A stretch of DNA of 64,000 bases, from assembly GCF_032452875.1 (NCBI RefSeq), contig NC_083869.1, positions 79,664,501 to 79,728,500 of the forward strand, given 5' to 3'. The stretch is from Bos javanicus. Taxonomy: Eukaryota > Chordata > Mammalia > Artiodactyla > Bovidae. A program made the position numbers and the translations under genes. A model generated the notes under the pieces. The model was given only the letters and a program-made list of their open reading frames with translations, was not told the DNA's origin and did not search any database. How positions within the stretch are numbered: position 1 is the stretch's first letter; every line of letters begins with the position of its first letter. Shown in pieces: positions 22,036 through 32,230 of this stretch.

Positions 22036-22770
22036 TAATATAAAAAAGCCTCTTGATGAAAGTGAAAGTGGAGAGTGAAAAAGTTGGCTTAAAGCTCAAC
22101 ATTCAGAAAATGAAGATCATGGCATCTGGTCCCAAATAGACGGGGAAACAGTGGAAACAGTGTCAGACTTTATTTTTCTGGGCTCCAAAATCACTGCAGA
22201 TGGTGACTGCAGGCATGAAATTAAAAGATGCTTACTCCTTGGAAGGAAAGTTATGACCAACCTAGATAGCATATTCAAAAGCAGAGACATTACTTTGCCA
22301 ACAAAGGTCTGTCTAGTCAAGGCTATGGTTTTTCCAGTGGTCATGTATGGATGTGAGAGTTGGACTGTGAAGAAAGTTGAGTGCCGAAGAATTGATGCTT
22401 TTGAACTGTGGTGTTGGAGAAGACTCTTGAGGGTACCTTGGACTGCAAGGAGATCCAACCAGTCCATTCTGAAGGAGATCAGCCCTGGGATTTCTTTGGA
22501 AGGAATGATGCTAAAGCTGAAACTCCAGTACTTTGGCCACCTCATGTGGAGAGTTGACTCATTGGAAAAGACTCTGATGCTGGGAGGGATTGGGGGCAGG
22601 AGGAGAAGGGGATGACAGAGGATGAGATGGCTGGATGGCATCACGGACTCGATGGACGTGAGTCTGAGTGAACTCCAGGAGTTGGTGATGGACAGGGAGG
22701 CCTGGCGTGCTGTGATTCATGGGGTTGCAAAGAGTCGGACATGACTGAGCGACTGAACTGACTGAACTGA
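22036..22770 (+). mobile_element. BovB LINE, 5'-truncated, with 154-codon ORF remnant
   Basis: 3' end of BovB, close to the family consensus as I recall it. A frame at 22151-22615 encodes 154 uninterrupted residues of the region downstream of the RT palm (for example FIFLGSKITADGDC, YGCESWTVKK, LWCWRRLL, LKLQYFGHLM). The catalytic YADD region is absent. About 13 nt between the ggtccca and aatag blocks (near 22133) are missing relative to the 4.5-kb copy, between short direct repeats. The tail ends in tgaactgactgaactgaa. The 175-codon antisense frame is a shadow. Confidence 0.93.
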
Positions 22771-23489
22771 ATATAGCTGCTGGTACTGAGGAAGTCATAT
22801 GAAGTAAGATGAAATGATTTCCCTTTTTGCCTTCCTCTCTATCCTGTATCAGGATCTGGCTCACTATTAAGTGCTGATGACAAAAGGGAGTCCCATGTCA
22901 CCTCTTTCCTTTGAAATAGGACGATGGAATATTTTCGTAGAGTGGGGTTTTAGGAAAAAATCTTAAATACCAAGTAAAGGATCAGCTGTCAAGACAGTGA
23001 GGGAATTGGGTACAGAAAAGAAGAATGGGGACTGAACAGTTAGATGGAAGAGGAGGGCAGAATACCCTTGCCAGGGACTAATGGTCTATGCCTCTGGCAG
23101 TCAGTTTAAACAACATGCCAGGTGATGCCCATTCAAGGACCTCTTCCACTCAGAGTTCTTCGCTGAGCAATCCCTACTCATCTTCCCTTTTGCCCCAGAG
23201 AATATCTTGGACTGAATATATCATATATGGGTGTCTCAAGGGAAAGCAGGATATATGTACCACCCTTCTATCCTATTTCCCTTTAGTGTTACAATTTTCT
23301 GGGTTGTATAAAGATGTGGGGATGAGAAAGGAATACATTTGAAAATTAGAAAATTTTAAAAAGGAACCTGGTTTCTGCCTTTTATTTTTGTTTCTTAGTG
23401 TTGTGGTGCAAATTCACACAAAGGAAATGATTCAGAATTTCAAGTAGGGTTTCTGAAATGCAAATGAAAGACAAATACCTTCCTTTAAA

Positions 23490-23632
23490 AAATGAAGTTC
23501 CTAGGTGATGGGTGTCAACTAAACTTATTGTAGTCATCATTACGCCATTTATGCACATCAAGTCTTTATGCTTAAACTTACACAGTGTTGTATGTCAATA
23601 TGTCTCGATAAAATGAAACTGAACTAAAAATG
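23490..23632 (+). mobile_element. L1 3' UTR fragment
   Basis: Typical old L1 end: ggtgatgggtgtcaactaaac, ttattgtagtcatcatt, then aatatgtctcgataaaatg. Confidence 0.75.
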
Positions 23633-24527
23633 GAGTTTTAATAGTGATCTGTGACCAAGGATGCTATCATGGGATCTTAACTACCATCTACCATGGCATC
23701 ACAACCTCTTGTACTGGTCTGGAATTTCAGCTTTCCAGAGATGACCTAGTGATTAGGAATTTAAAGCTTTGGGACTTGGAGATTGAGGCATGATGAAAAT
23801 CTTTGAAAGTCTGAAGTCAAACTCATTATTTTAAAAAGTCATTAGGAAAACTGTATGTGTTAGTTTGCTCATGAAAATGAAAAGAATCACATACATAGAT
23901 AAAGCAGCAACAACATAATCATTTCTCTTTAAATCAAGTACATAATAAGGATGTGCTGAAAATCATGGTGTTGAGAGTTTTCATGGAAAATTCAATAAGA
24001 TAGCTTCTGGGTGATCACAGGTAAAGAATGTGCCACCATATGCCTGGATAGGATATTCGAACCTCTACAACCTGTCCCAATCTATCTTCTCAATTCTCTC
24101 TCTCCCCTGCTCCCCATGCTTATAGAACAGTGACTCCTTATTTTATAAAGTCCTTATTTCTAACAGTTTCACTCTCACACCCCTGCTCTTCCCTCAAGGT
24201 CCTTCCTCACAGTGACCACAAGCATTCTCTAGGCTCCCCAGTCTTCTCTCAAGTCAATCTTCTGAGCAATTAATCCCATGTCATCCGAAATTGTGATTTC
24301 ATACTTTCATGCTAATGACTCTCATGCCCTCATCTTCATTGTTCCACTCTTTATAAGTAGGGCTCTCACCTTAATATTTCTGTGGGTATTTAATTTACCA
24401 TAGCTGGGCATGCAGGTGTCACTCAATAAAGAATAGTTGCATGAAAGCCACATTGAAAGAAATGAGCCTTAATTACACAGTGGCCGTAGCACCATAAATA
24501 TGAAATAATAGAATACATTCTGCCTAC

Positions 24528-24620
24528 CTTAGCTTTACAGTAAACTGAATGAGAGTCTTAAGTACCATCGGCCTCTGAGGGTGGGTTGGCATGCATGGCT
24601 GTCGTTCAACCACAAATGAG
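24528..24620 (-). CDS. STAT4: STAT4 exon 10 (start of DNA-binding domain)
   Basis: This 93-nt exon completes an Asn codon, then encodes SFVVERQPCMPTHPQRP then MVLKTLIQFTVKL and two bases of an Arg codon: human residues 314-344. FVVERQPCMP marks the start of the STAT DNA-binding domain. Human has Leu for the Met in RPMVL. The acceptor is TGACCCCAG|C and the donor is AAG|GTAGGC. It is in frame with exons 9 and 11. Confidence 0.97.
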
Positions 24621-25419
24621 CTGGGGTCAAAGGAAATGAAGCATGTCATTTGAAAATACTGAAGACATTGACAGGCTGAAAACCACAGAGTAACAGGATG
24701 CTGTCCTCTTATAAGATCCAAATTTTCTACACTTATAAGACATTCAAACTCCCGTTAGGCTCAAATCTTTCCAAGACTTCACATAAATAATTATCAAGAG
24801 ATGGGAAATGCCTAAAGATTTCCCTAAATAACAACAGTAAATAATTTTTAATTATTACATTTAGGTCAAGAATAAAAGCCCCAGTCTCTTTTTATCATAA
24901 TAAACATCAAGTAGAAAGTTAATTTCATGCCATTTTTGACCTAGATATCAGGATTTCTGGTACACAGTAATATTTTTTTTCTTAAATGAGCTTATAAACA
25001 TAAGCATATTCTCCACCCTTCATTTCTTGAATATGTATTGATACTTAAGTAGAAATCCTTGAAATCTTTTTTTCTAAAATATGAAAAATGAACTTTGGGT
25101 GGGCAACATGGTGACTCACGAAAAACTGGGTTAGGTGGTGGAAGAAGTGTTGATGAATAAATAGTGATGAGTAAAAAAATGTTTCTGGAACTCTCTGGAG
25201 CTTTATTCACTGCACCCTAAAGCTCACTGTTTAACACTTCTCTCCCATTCCTTCACCTGAGCACCAAAACCAAACCAGGGTGTCCTCCCAACTACATAGA
25301 ACTGAAGCTGCCAGGAGGCATCTAAATGGATAACATTTGACTTACTCTTTTTTTTTAAGCTGAAGTATAGTTGATGTACAATTTGTTTAAGTTGCGAGTG
25401 TAGAGCAGTGTTGACTTAC
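24621..25419 (-). other. STAT4: STAT4 intron 9
   Basis: Intron of 799 nt. Its first 82 nt in gene order are a target-site duplication and an L1 tail. The rest (24621-25336) shows nothing recognised. Confidence 0.88.
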
Positions 25420-25420
25420 T
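25337..25420 (-). mobile_element. 64-bp L1 tail inserted at the exon 9 splice donor
   Basis: The insert at 25347-25410 reads on the minus strand as the last bases of an L1 3' UTR (acatcaactatacttcag) plus a short A-tail. It is bounded by a perfect 10-bp direct repeat, ttgacttact, at 25337-25346 and 25411-25420. On the gene strand this repeat is AGTAAGTCAA: the last base of exon 9 plus its donor. So the target-site duplication copied the splice donor. With one transposed base pair the repeat can be read as 14 bp beginning at TT/AAGAA, a fair L1 endonuclease site. Confidence 0.88.
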
Positions 25421-25578
25421 TCTTAAAAAGGTTGTAGATCAAGAAGGTGACTCTTTCTAGCAGATGTGCTCTTTGCAATGGGATAGGATCTCCTTCATAT
25501 GTCATTTTCGAAGATTGCTCCTCTAATTTCTCCAACTGCCGTCTGAGTTGGAACAGACTTTCTGCCAACAGTGTAAAG
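25420..25578 (-). CDS. STAT4: STAT4 exon 9 (end of coiled-coil domain)
   Basis: This 159-nt exon completes a Cys codon and encodes 52 codons, from FTLLAESLFQLRRQLEKLEEQ through SKMTYEGDPIPLQRAHLLER to VTFLIYNLFK, equal to human residues 261-313. It carries the last helix of the four-helix coiled coil used for protein contacts, then the turn (YEGDPIP) into the DNA-binding domain. The acceptor is TTGAATAG|C (a weak pyrimidine tract) and the donor is GAA|GTAAGT. Small differences from human include Leu for Met in IPLQR and Ala for Thr before HLLER. Confidence 0.96.
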
Positions 25579-27360
25579 CTATTCAACAGTCAATGAAAAA
25601 TGCAGATAGTTTTTTTCTTCTAAACTGCACCATTTTAACTACTTAGCAAGTATTACTAAATAATTATTAAATTAATTAGTCATTTAATTCCATTAGCTTA
25701 GTGACTTGTTTTTTACGTTTATTTTCCTAACTCAGTTTTTCTCTAAAATGCTTGATAGATGTTACCTGTTTTCAATGATTTAAAATTTTTACCTTCAGTT
25801 TTAGACAAGAAATCATTTAGAAAATTTTGTGAATGTCTGGATTCAAATTCCTTTGTTTTTAAGGTATTTTTACGTATTTGGTTTCACTGGGTCTTAGTTG
25901 TGGCACACAGGGTCTTTAGTTGCAGCATGTGGGAACTAGTTCCCTAACCTGGGATCAAACCCAGGCTCCCTGCATTGGGAGCACAGAGTCTTAGCCACTG
26001 GACCACTAGGAAACTCCCCCCAAATTCCTTTTAATTATCTTTTTTAAAAAGTCTATTAAACATATATATTTTTAAAAGATGGTACTCACTAAAGGGCAAA
26101 GAGAGCAAATTTAAAACTTTAAAAATACATTTTATGAAGAATCTTATGTGTAAGTATACTGATGGAAAAAATAATGTGACCTCCCCCATATATATTTATA
26201 CAAGTCCTAAGTATTAACCAAAAGATTGTCAATGGATCTTTCTGAAGAAAATTATCTGCTTAGAATTTTGGACCTTGGATCTCACTTAAGAAATGGAGGT
26301 GGCAGCTTGGGCTGGAAGTCTGGGAAAGAGGGAGATTGAAAGGCACACAGAAGGGGCCTCCAACTAAGAGGAGGCAGAAGTCTCATCACACTGACTAAGT
26401 CCATGTGCCCTGACAGCAGCTCTTTCTAGGTAAACTTTATTCCCCACAACATGGTAGAAAGAACTGTCAACCTCTTACTGAATTTGGTATAAGCACCATT
26501 TCTGCTATGCTCTCTATAGCATAGAGGACCCTTTGTTGTTTATCTTGTTTTCACAACAACAGTGAAGTTAGCGAATCAAAATATTTCCCCAAGGAAATCA
26601 ACAAATTTTAAACAGAGCCCAGTTACTTTTCTTGAGAAGTAGTCCTGGAAGTGCAGAGCTTTTAGTGCAAGTGTGCCCACTTATATGTGTTTTTATCGCA
26701 TTGGATTGTACCCCTGGAAAGCAATTTTCGATTCAATCAAAAATTTTCCTTCTTTTTCATTATATTTTCTAATTGTTCCTTCACTCAGAGAATTTTCTTT
26801 TGCACTGATGAAGGGGAAAACCCTATAAACCTTTGTTTAGTACAAAGGATATCTGTACATGATTATGTGCATGTGTTCACAGGCAGGGGATGTCATGTTG
26901 TATTAGCCACTTGAGATTTGTCATTTAACTACAAAAACAAATCACTAACACTTAGTTTTATGTGGCCATCTTAAGATACACATTTTAAAAATGAGATACA
27001 GTGTTTGAAGCCAGTGTTTCTTATGCTCTTCAAGAAAGTGTATTTATTGATATTTGAAAAAAATTCATTTGAGTCTTTTAAGACTGCATATTGACATATT
27101 ATATATGTGAAAATGAGCAATTCTTATGCAGTCTATAAATTTCTATAGATGCTTTATTTTTCTCCCCCAAGGAATGGGAACTCAGAACACTTAGACAATT
27201 ACATCTATTTGTATTCAAGAGTTCCAGCTGCTCATAAGCCATCAACAAGCTGAATGAACTGACGCTGAGGTCTAAGCCTGCATTCTCCAGCTCAGCGACA
27301 CTGAAGCTGTGTGTGTACTTCCTGTGGTTTTCACTAGAAACTAAAGTCAGCGCGTTTTAC
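25579..27360 (-). other. STAT4: STAT4 intron 8
   Basis: Intron of 1782 nt with one CHR-type SINE. The stretch 26035-27360 shows nothing I recognise. Confidence 0.87.
25844..26031 (-). mobile_element. CHR-type SINE with 11-bp target-site duplication
   Basis: Antisense tRNA-derived SINE (ggtcttagttgtggcacac, then tagccactggaccactagg). It is flanked by caaattccttt at 25844-25854 and 26021-26031. Confidence 0.88.
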
Positions 27361-27512
27361 CAGTTTTGAAGCTGGTCGAGCCCACTGTGGAGTGGACCTC
27401 CAATGCAGGCGATTTGCTGTCGCCTCTTCCAGTCTTGCAGCTCCTCCACCAGCATGCTGTTCATTAACAAGTCCGTCTCATTCACTATTTGTGTCATCTT
27501 ACTCAGGGCTTC
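27361..27512 (-). CDS. STAT4: STAT4 exon 8 (coiled-coil domain)
   Basis: This 152-nt exon encodes 50 codons plus two bases, from EALSKMTQIVNETDLLMN through EELQDWKRRQQIACIGGP to GLDQLQN: human residues 211-260. It spans coiled-coil helices; LQDWKRRQQIACIGGP is highly conserved across STATs. The acceptor is TTTTTAG|GAA, in phase 0, which fixes the upstream exon end at a GC donor. The donor is CTG|GTAAAA. Confidence 0.96.
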
Positions 27513-27939
27513 CTAAAAACAGAAGTGACTACTGAGAAGATTCTTATGACGTGCAACCAAAGTCACTCACAATTCAATCTAGAATACAGCCTGCCTAACC
27601 TGGGAGATAAAACTCTGGGTAAAAATTTTGACCAAACATTTTACCAAATACTACCTTCTATTTGCCATAGGACTGCCTTTTCAAATAATTAAATTATTGC
27701 AATTCAATAACATCATGAAGAAAAAAGCATGATCACAGTTAACATTCTCATAATATCTCACAATATAATATAAATATGTTGATTTTGTAACTCCTGTGAC
27801 AATATTGAATACTGTAGTCATAAAAGCTATTTATCTGCTTCTTAAAAAGCCATTTATAAACTGAATTTACATTCTTATAAATATCTTAATGCATTAATTC
27901 TTAAATGTACTGACTAAAATTTGAGCCTCTCTGTGTTAG

Positions 27940-28145
27940 TTTTTGGGCTTCTCAGAGCCCTAGTAAAGAATCTGCCTGCCAATGCAGGAGACTTGACAGA
28001 TGCAGGTTTGATCCCTGAGTTGGGAAGATCGCTGGAGGAGGGCACGGCAACCCACTCCAGTAGTCTTGCCTGGAGAACCCCATGGACAGAGGAGCCTAGC
28101 CCAGCTACAGTTCATAGGGTCACAAAGAGTCAGACATGATTCAAG
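27940..28145 (+). mobile_element. Bov-tA SINE
   Basis: Sense on the plus strand (opposite to the gene), diverged: agtaaagaatctgcctgcc, then caacccactccagtag, then gtcacaaagagtcagacatg. Confidence 0.92.
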
Positions 28146-28194
28146 CATTATACCACACACACGTTAGTTTTTATTACCACTTTATCTGGGTTTG

Positions 28195-28380
28195 GGGAAG
28201 CATAGTGGGAAAGGATAATTTTCAAAGGCTTAAGGATTAGAAGATGTGAATTTCTACCCTGGCTTGGTCACAGGCTATGTAAATTTGAACAAGTCATTTT
28301 ACTTTGCTTTCTCATCTATACAGCCAGGTGAATGGACTGAATTATTTCTGAGGTTCCCCTTCTCCTTAAAATCTTATTTA
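28195..28380 (+). repeat. MIR SINE
   Basis: Sense MIR, diverged: ggcttggtcacaggctatg, then gaacaagtcattttactttgc. Confidence 0.6.
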
Positions 28381-29086
28381 AAGTAGAATAAGATAGCATG
28401 CATAAAACGTATAGCATAGATTCATTATGTATAAAAGTATTAAGCTTATCCTGGGTTAAATATTTATATATTTAAAATCTGATATATGGTTGTTTAAGTT
28501 TATAATTGATTTAGGGTGAAAATAATTTTACATTTATTTGTGCTTACACAAATTCCTGCACAAAAAAAGTAAAGCCAAACTTTTAGAAATAAACTATCAA
28601 TTTCAGTAACTGGTTAATTCCAGTTGTGTTTCTTTTTAAAGAGAGGTAGAATTGAAATAGAGATATTTCCCCTCTTTTAAAATACTTTATTGAGCCAGAA
28701 AAATATTCTTCCTCTCCTTGGGAAGAGATGAGATTGAATATGTTCAGGATTCAATGGACTATCCTGAAATCTACAAAATTATTTAATACGTTCTTTCTCA
28801 TAATAGAAACTGGGACACATTTCTGCAATAAAATGTTAGTAGTCATCAAGTAATATCTTAATTATACATGTACAGTAGAACCCATCTCAGCATATTAAGT
28901 ACAGCAACTAAAACAGTCATGTCTGAAATAATGGCAAATAAAAACTAGGTAAAATGTTCTTGAAATTAATGGTAGCTATAGTACAGGCACCACATAAGCA
29001 GAATAAATAGACTCTAGAGAGAGTCTGCTTTGTAAACTTAGGTAGAGAAACATGGCAAACAGTATGATACTCTTCCTAGAAACATT

Positions 29087-29138
29087 GCATAAATGGAACT
29101 GATAAAATCATTCAGCATAAATGGAACTGATAAAATCA
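29087..29138. repeat. 24-bp near-tandem duplication
   Basis: A 24-mer starting gcataaatggaactg occurs at 29087-29110 and 29115-29138, separated by four bases. It is about 80 nt into intron 7, just after the GC donor. Confidence 0.9.
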
Positions 29139-29217
29139 AAAAGCTTCTTTTCAGTAGGACTAGATATAGAAAAAGGAGAAAAGTAGACAAAAGGCCAAAT
29201 TAGAGTTCTTCACTAGC

Positions 29218-29303
29218 CTTTCTTTTGAAGTCCAGGCTGTTCAGCATTTCCTGCAGAGTTAAAACTTCCTGATTCATTAGGGCACTGTTCTTGTCACCCT
29301 GAT
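29218..29303 (-). CDS. STAT4: STAT4 exon 7 (coiled-coil domain)
   Basis: This 86-nt exon completes an Asp codon and encodes QGDKNSALMNQEVLTL then QEMLNSLDFKRK, equal to human residues 182-210 (human has SDKNSAMV at the variable part). It lies in the coiled coil. The acceptor is CTTCACAG|AT. At the 3' end the frame requires the break after AAG, and the following bases are GCTAGT. Using the GT five bases into that string would shift the frame and hit a stop in exon 8, so a GC donor is the only productive reading. Confidence 0.95.
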
Positions 29304-29968
29304 CTGTGAAGGAGAAGAGATCAGATTTAGAGTCCTCTCCAAGGAAAAGGTCTTTGTCCTGAAAGCCAAGCTGGCTGTAACCTGCCATCCTAAGATCCAG
29401 GATGTAAGAGCAGAAATGTGGCCATTAATGATGCACTTGGAAGTAAATCCTTGACTGCTCATATTGCCAGGAAGGATTACATCCAAGCATGGCAGAGGTG
29501 AACTCTCTGTCTGACAGAATTTGAGAGAACACCATTCTTCACGATATTCCTTTTAAGGGCTGGGAGAGAGAAGATACAAATATTTTTATAATGGATTCTT
29601 TATTAGATCATTTCTACATTGATGATGACTTTGGCTGGTAGGCATGTGTAAGAAAGGAAGGGGCCTTTCTTTGTGCCCATGATTAAATCATATTGACCCC
29701 TCCTGATGTCTTGACTCAATCTCCTGTAAGGGTTGTACTTTTATACAGTCTCCTGAACTAATAATGACCAAATCCTTTGCTTTCTCTTTTTCTTTGCAAA
29801 ACAAGCTAGACTCACAGTGAAACCAGAAGTGGGAGTTGGAAATTAAGAAAAATCTCTGGCTGAAAAAACCCCAAATGATTTATCCTCTTAAATGGAAAAA
29901 GTACAATAAACATCATATTATTTAATTTGAACTTAAAAATGTATTGGTATATAGTAAGTGACTATACC

Positions 29969-30220
29969 AACTGTTCATGTATCTAAATGAAGGCCTAACT
30001 GTTCACGTATCTAAATGAAGGCCTAACTGTTCACGTATCTAAATGAAGGCCTAACTGTTCATGTATCTAAATGAAGGCCTAACTGTTCATGTATCTAAAT
30101 GAAGCCCTAACTGTTCATATATCTAAATGAAGGCCTAACTGTTCACGTATCTAAATGAAGGCCTAACTGTTCATGTATCTAAATGAAGGCCTAACTGTTC
30201 ACGTATCTAAATGAAGGTCT
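29969..30220. repeat. 28-bp minisatellite, nine copies
   Basis: Nine uninterrupted copies of exactly 28 bp begin at 29969 and every 28 bp to 30193. Each unit is aactgttcaYgtatctaaat plus gaaggcct. Variation is confined to a CpG (ttcacg in units 2, 3, 7, 9; ttcatg in 1, 4, 5, 8; ttcata in 6), gaagccct in unit 5 and gaaggtct in unit 9. Confidence 0.98.
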
Positions 30221-31134
30221 GGAACACTGACAGGGCTTCAGTAATTGTGAAAAAGAGGCTCCTGAACAACGTTGTGGCAAATTTCTCTACAAAATAGCAC
30301 TGGTCTCCAAGAAGTATTTCTGGCTGTATTAATTCACAAATTCACTAACTCCTAGATCCCATGTATAGCAAACTCTTGCTTAGATAGCATTTTATCAACT
30401 CAAAACTTAATTAGCTAATACTTTTCATTCTTCACCAGCAAGGATATAACTTGTTTCCCATGTATCTTTCATTTCACTTAAAACATTTCCTTTCACTTAT
30501 AACCAACAAAATAAATACTTGGTGATTTAAGTGTTAAAATAATCATTTTTATCCTTCATACTTCTTATGAAGTACTGAAAGATATTAAAGTAACTAATTG
30601 TAACATAAGTTCAAAAATAATGTTATTGTTATAATGTATTTTATTATATTCTAATTAATAAAATTGGTAGTTCACATATGAAATTTAGAGTGAGGCTGCT
30701 TTCAATGAACTGTAATAGTTGATTAAATGTGCAATTGTTCTAAACCTTTTTAAGATCATGGACCCCTTTGATAATCTGCTGAAACCTGTGTTGTATGAAT
30801 TTCTCCAAAGGAAAAAAATTGTACATACAATTATGCATGTATAAAAACTGTACACACAAATAATTGTGCATACAAATTCATGAACATACTTATAATCATA
30901 ACATAATAATCAACATTTCATGGGAGTCAAGACATCCTGAAGGTGCCAGGAGAACATGTCACATCTTACCTACGCCAGGAAAAACTAATATCCTCTCTTT
31001 GAAATATTAGATAGGAAGTTAATAAGCATTTGATCACAATCATCCATATTACTTCCTTCCAGATAAATTTTAAGCTAGCATTTCAATAGTTAAGGATGAT
31101 TTTGTAAATCATCTATAAAAAGAATTTATATCTA

Positions 31135-31440
31135 ACGTGTTTTTAAAAATTATTTTTAAATAATTTTAGAATTACAAGAAGTTACAAAAAATAGTATAGA
31201 GTTCCCATATAGACTTCACACAGCTTCCTCTAATGTCTTACATAACCATAGTACAATGGTGAAAGCCAGTAGATTAACACTGGTACAATCCTATTAACTA
31301 ATCTAGACCTGATTAAAATTTCTCTAATTGTTCCACTAATTGCAGCGCATTTTAAGTGACCAATCTATTATTACTTGTAAATCTTAGATCTTTGTAAATA
31401 TTCTCATTCTTTCCTTACATTTCTTTAAAAATACCTAATT
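31135..31440 (-). mobile_element. old L1 fragment
   Basis: Antisense L1-like text: gttcccatatagacttcacac, agcttcctctaatgtcttacataacc, then aacactggtacaatcc. Confidence 0.55.
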
Positions 31441-31815
31441 GTAAACAACCTCAATATTTAACCACAAAGAAACAGTGAAATAAATTGCAGTGTCCTTACA
31501 TTTTGATATTTATATAATTATTGAAATTATGTGTGTGAAGATTTTTTTATATGAGGAAATATGTAAAATAAAAGTTTAGCTTAAAATACTATTCAAAAAC
31601 TATGTGCAAGCTGATTTCATTTTTTGTAAATAAATCTCTATGGATGTATTTTGAACATGTAGAAAAAGCCTGGAAGAAAATATACTAACATTTTGATGGT
31701 GTTATATCTAGATAGCAGAATTTTGTGTGATTTTTAAATTTGTAACTTTTTTTATACTTTCCCAATTTCCTACAGTGAATAACATTTCTACTTTTAATTT
31801 TAAAAAATTATAGTA
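31441..31815 (+). mobile_element. old L1 3' fragment
   Basis: Sense L1 3' UTR-like text: aacagtgaaataaattgcag, then tttcctacagtgaataacat with an A/T-rich end. Confidence 0.55.
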
Positions 31816-32151
31816 AAAAACTCACCTAGAGATAATATTAGTAATTTCCTGATCATAATAGACAATTATTATTCCTTTTCTTAATTGTGATAATGATATT
31901 TTGATTCTACAGGAAAACGTTCTTAGCTTTTGGAGAACCATTCTGAAATAGGGGTTATTTCTCGTGAGCTTTATAATTTGAATGGTTGGTAAAAAATATA
32001 TATTTATATGAAAGAAAAGAAGGAAGTAAATTAAATTCTCTTCTCCTGCATCCTCTCTTCAAAAAAAAGGAACTAGTTTATCAATTCTTTCAGGAAAGAA
32101 GAAACCCTAGTCATATCCCTTTGTGGAATTGTAGACAAAACAAAAACTTAC

Positions 32152-32230
32152 CCATTGTCTGAATTGTTTTATACCTGTAATCAAATTCATCTTGTAGATC
32201 TTCTAAATATTTGGTGTCTTGTTCTGTCAT
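32152..32230 (-). CDS. STAT4: STAT4 exon 6 (coiled-coil domain)
   Basis: This 79-nt exon encodes 26 codons plus one base, MTEQDTKYLEDLQDEFD then YRYKTIQTM: human residues 156-181. LEDLQDEFDYRYKT is a conserved coiled-coil stretch of STATs. The acceptor is GTAAAAAG|ATG, with a poor pyrimidine tract (CTTTTGTAAAAAG), and the donor is ATGG|GTAAGT. Confidence 0.96.

Larger units (their letters stand above)
21006..24527 (-). other. STAT4: STAT4 intron 10
   Basis: Intron of 3522 nt with an L2 fragment, a 5'-truncated BovB and an L1 3' end. The stretches 21006-21690 (AT-rich), 22770-23480 and 23630-24527 show nothing firm. Confidence 0.85.
27513..29217 (-). other. STAT4: STAT4 intron 7 (GC-AG type)
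   Basis: Intron of 1705 nt that must begin with GC on the gene strand to keep the frame. It holds a Bov-tA, a MIR and a 24-bp duplication. The stretches 27513-27940 and 28385-29080 show nothing recognised. Confidence 0.85.
29304..32151 (-). other. STAT4: STAT4 intron 6
   Basis: Intron of 2848 nt with a 28-bp minisatellite and old L1 pieces. The stretches 29304-29968 and 30221-31135 show nothing else recognised. Confidence 0.86.

Noticed and set aside
22117..22644. 175-codon minus-strand open frame, the longest in the window
   Set aside because: It is the antisense of a BovB fragment whose plus strand encodes recognisable reverse-transcriptase sequence.
29969..30220. CRISPR-like array because of the regular 28-bp repeat
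   Set aside because: Units are directly adjacent with no spacers, and the genome is mammalian. It is a minisatellite.
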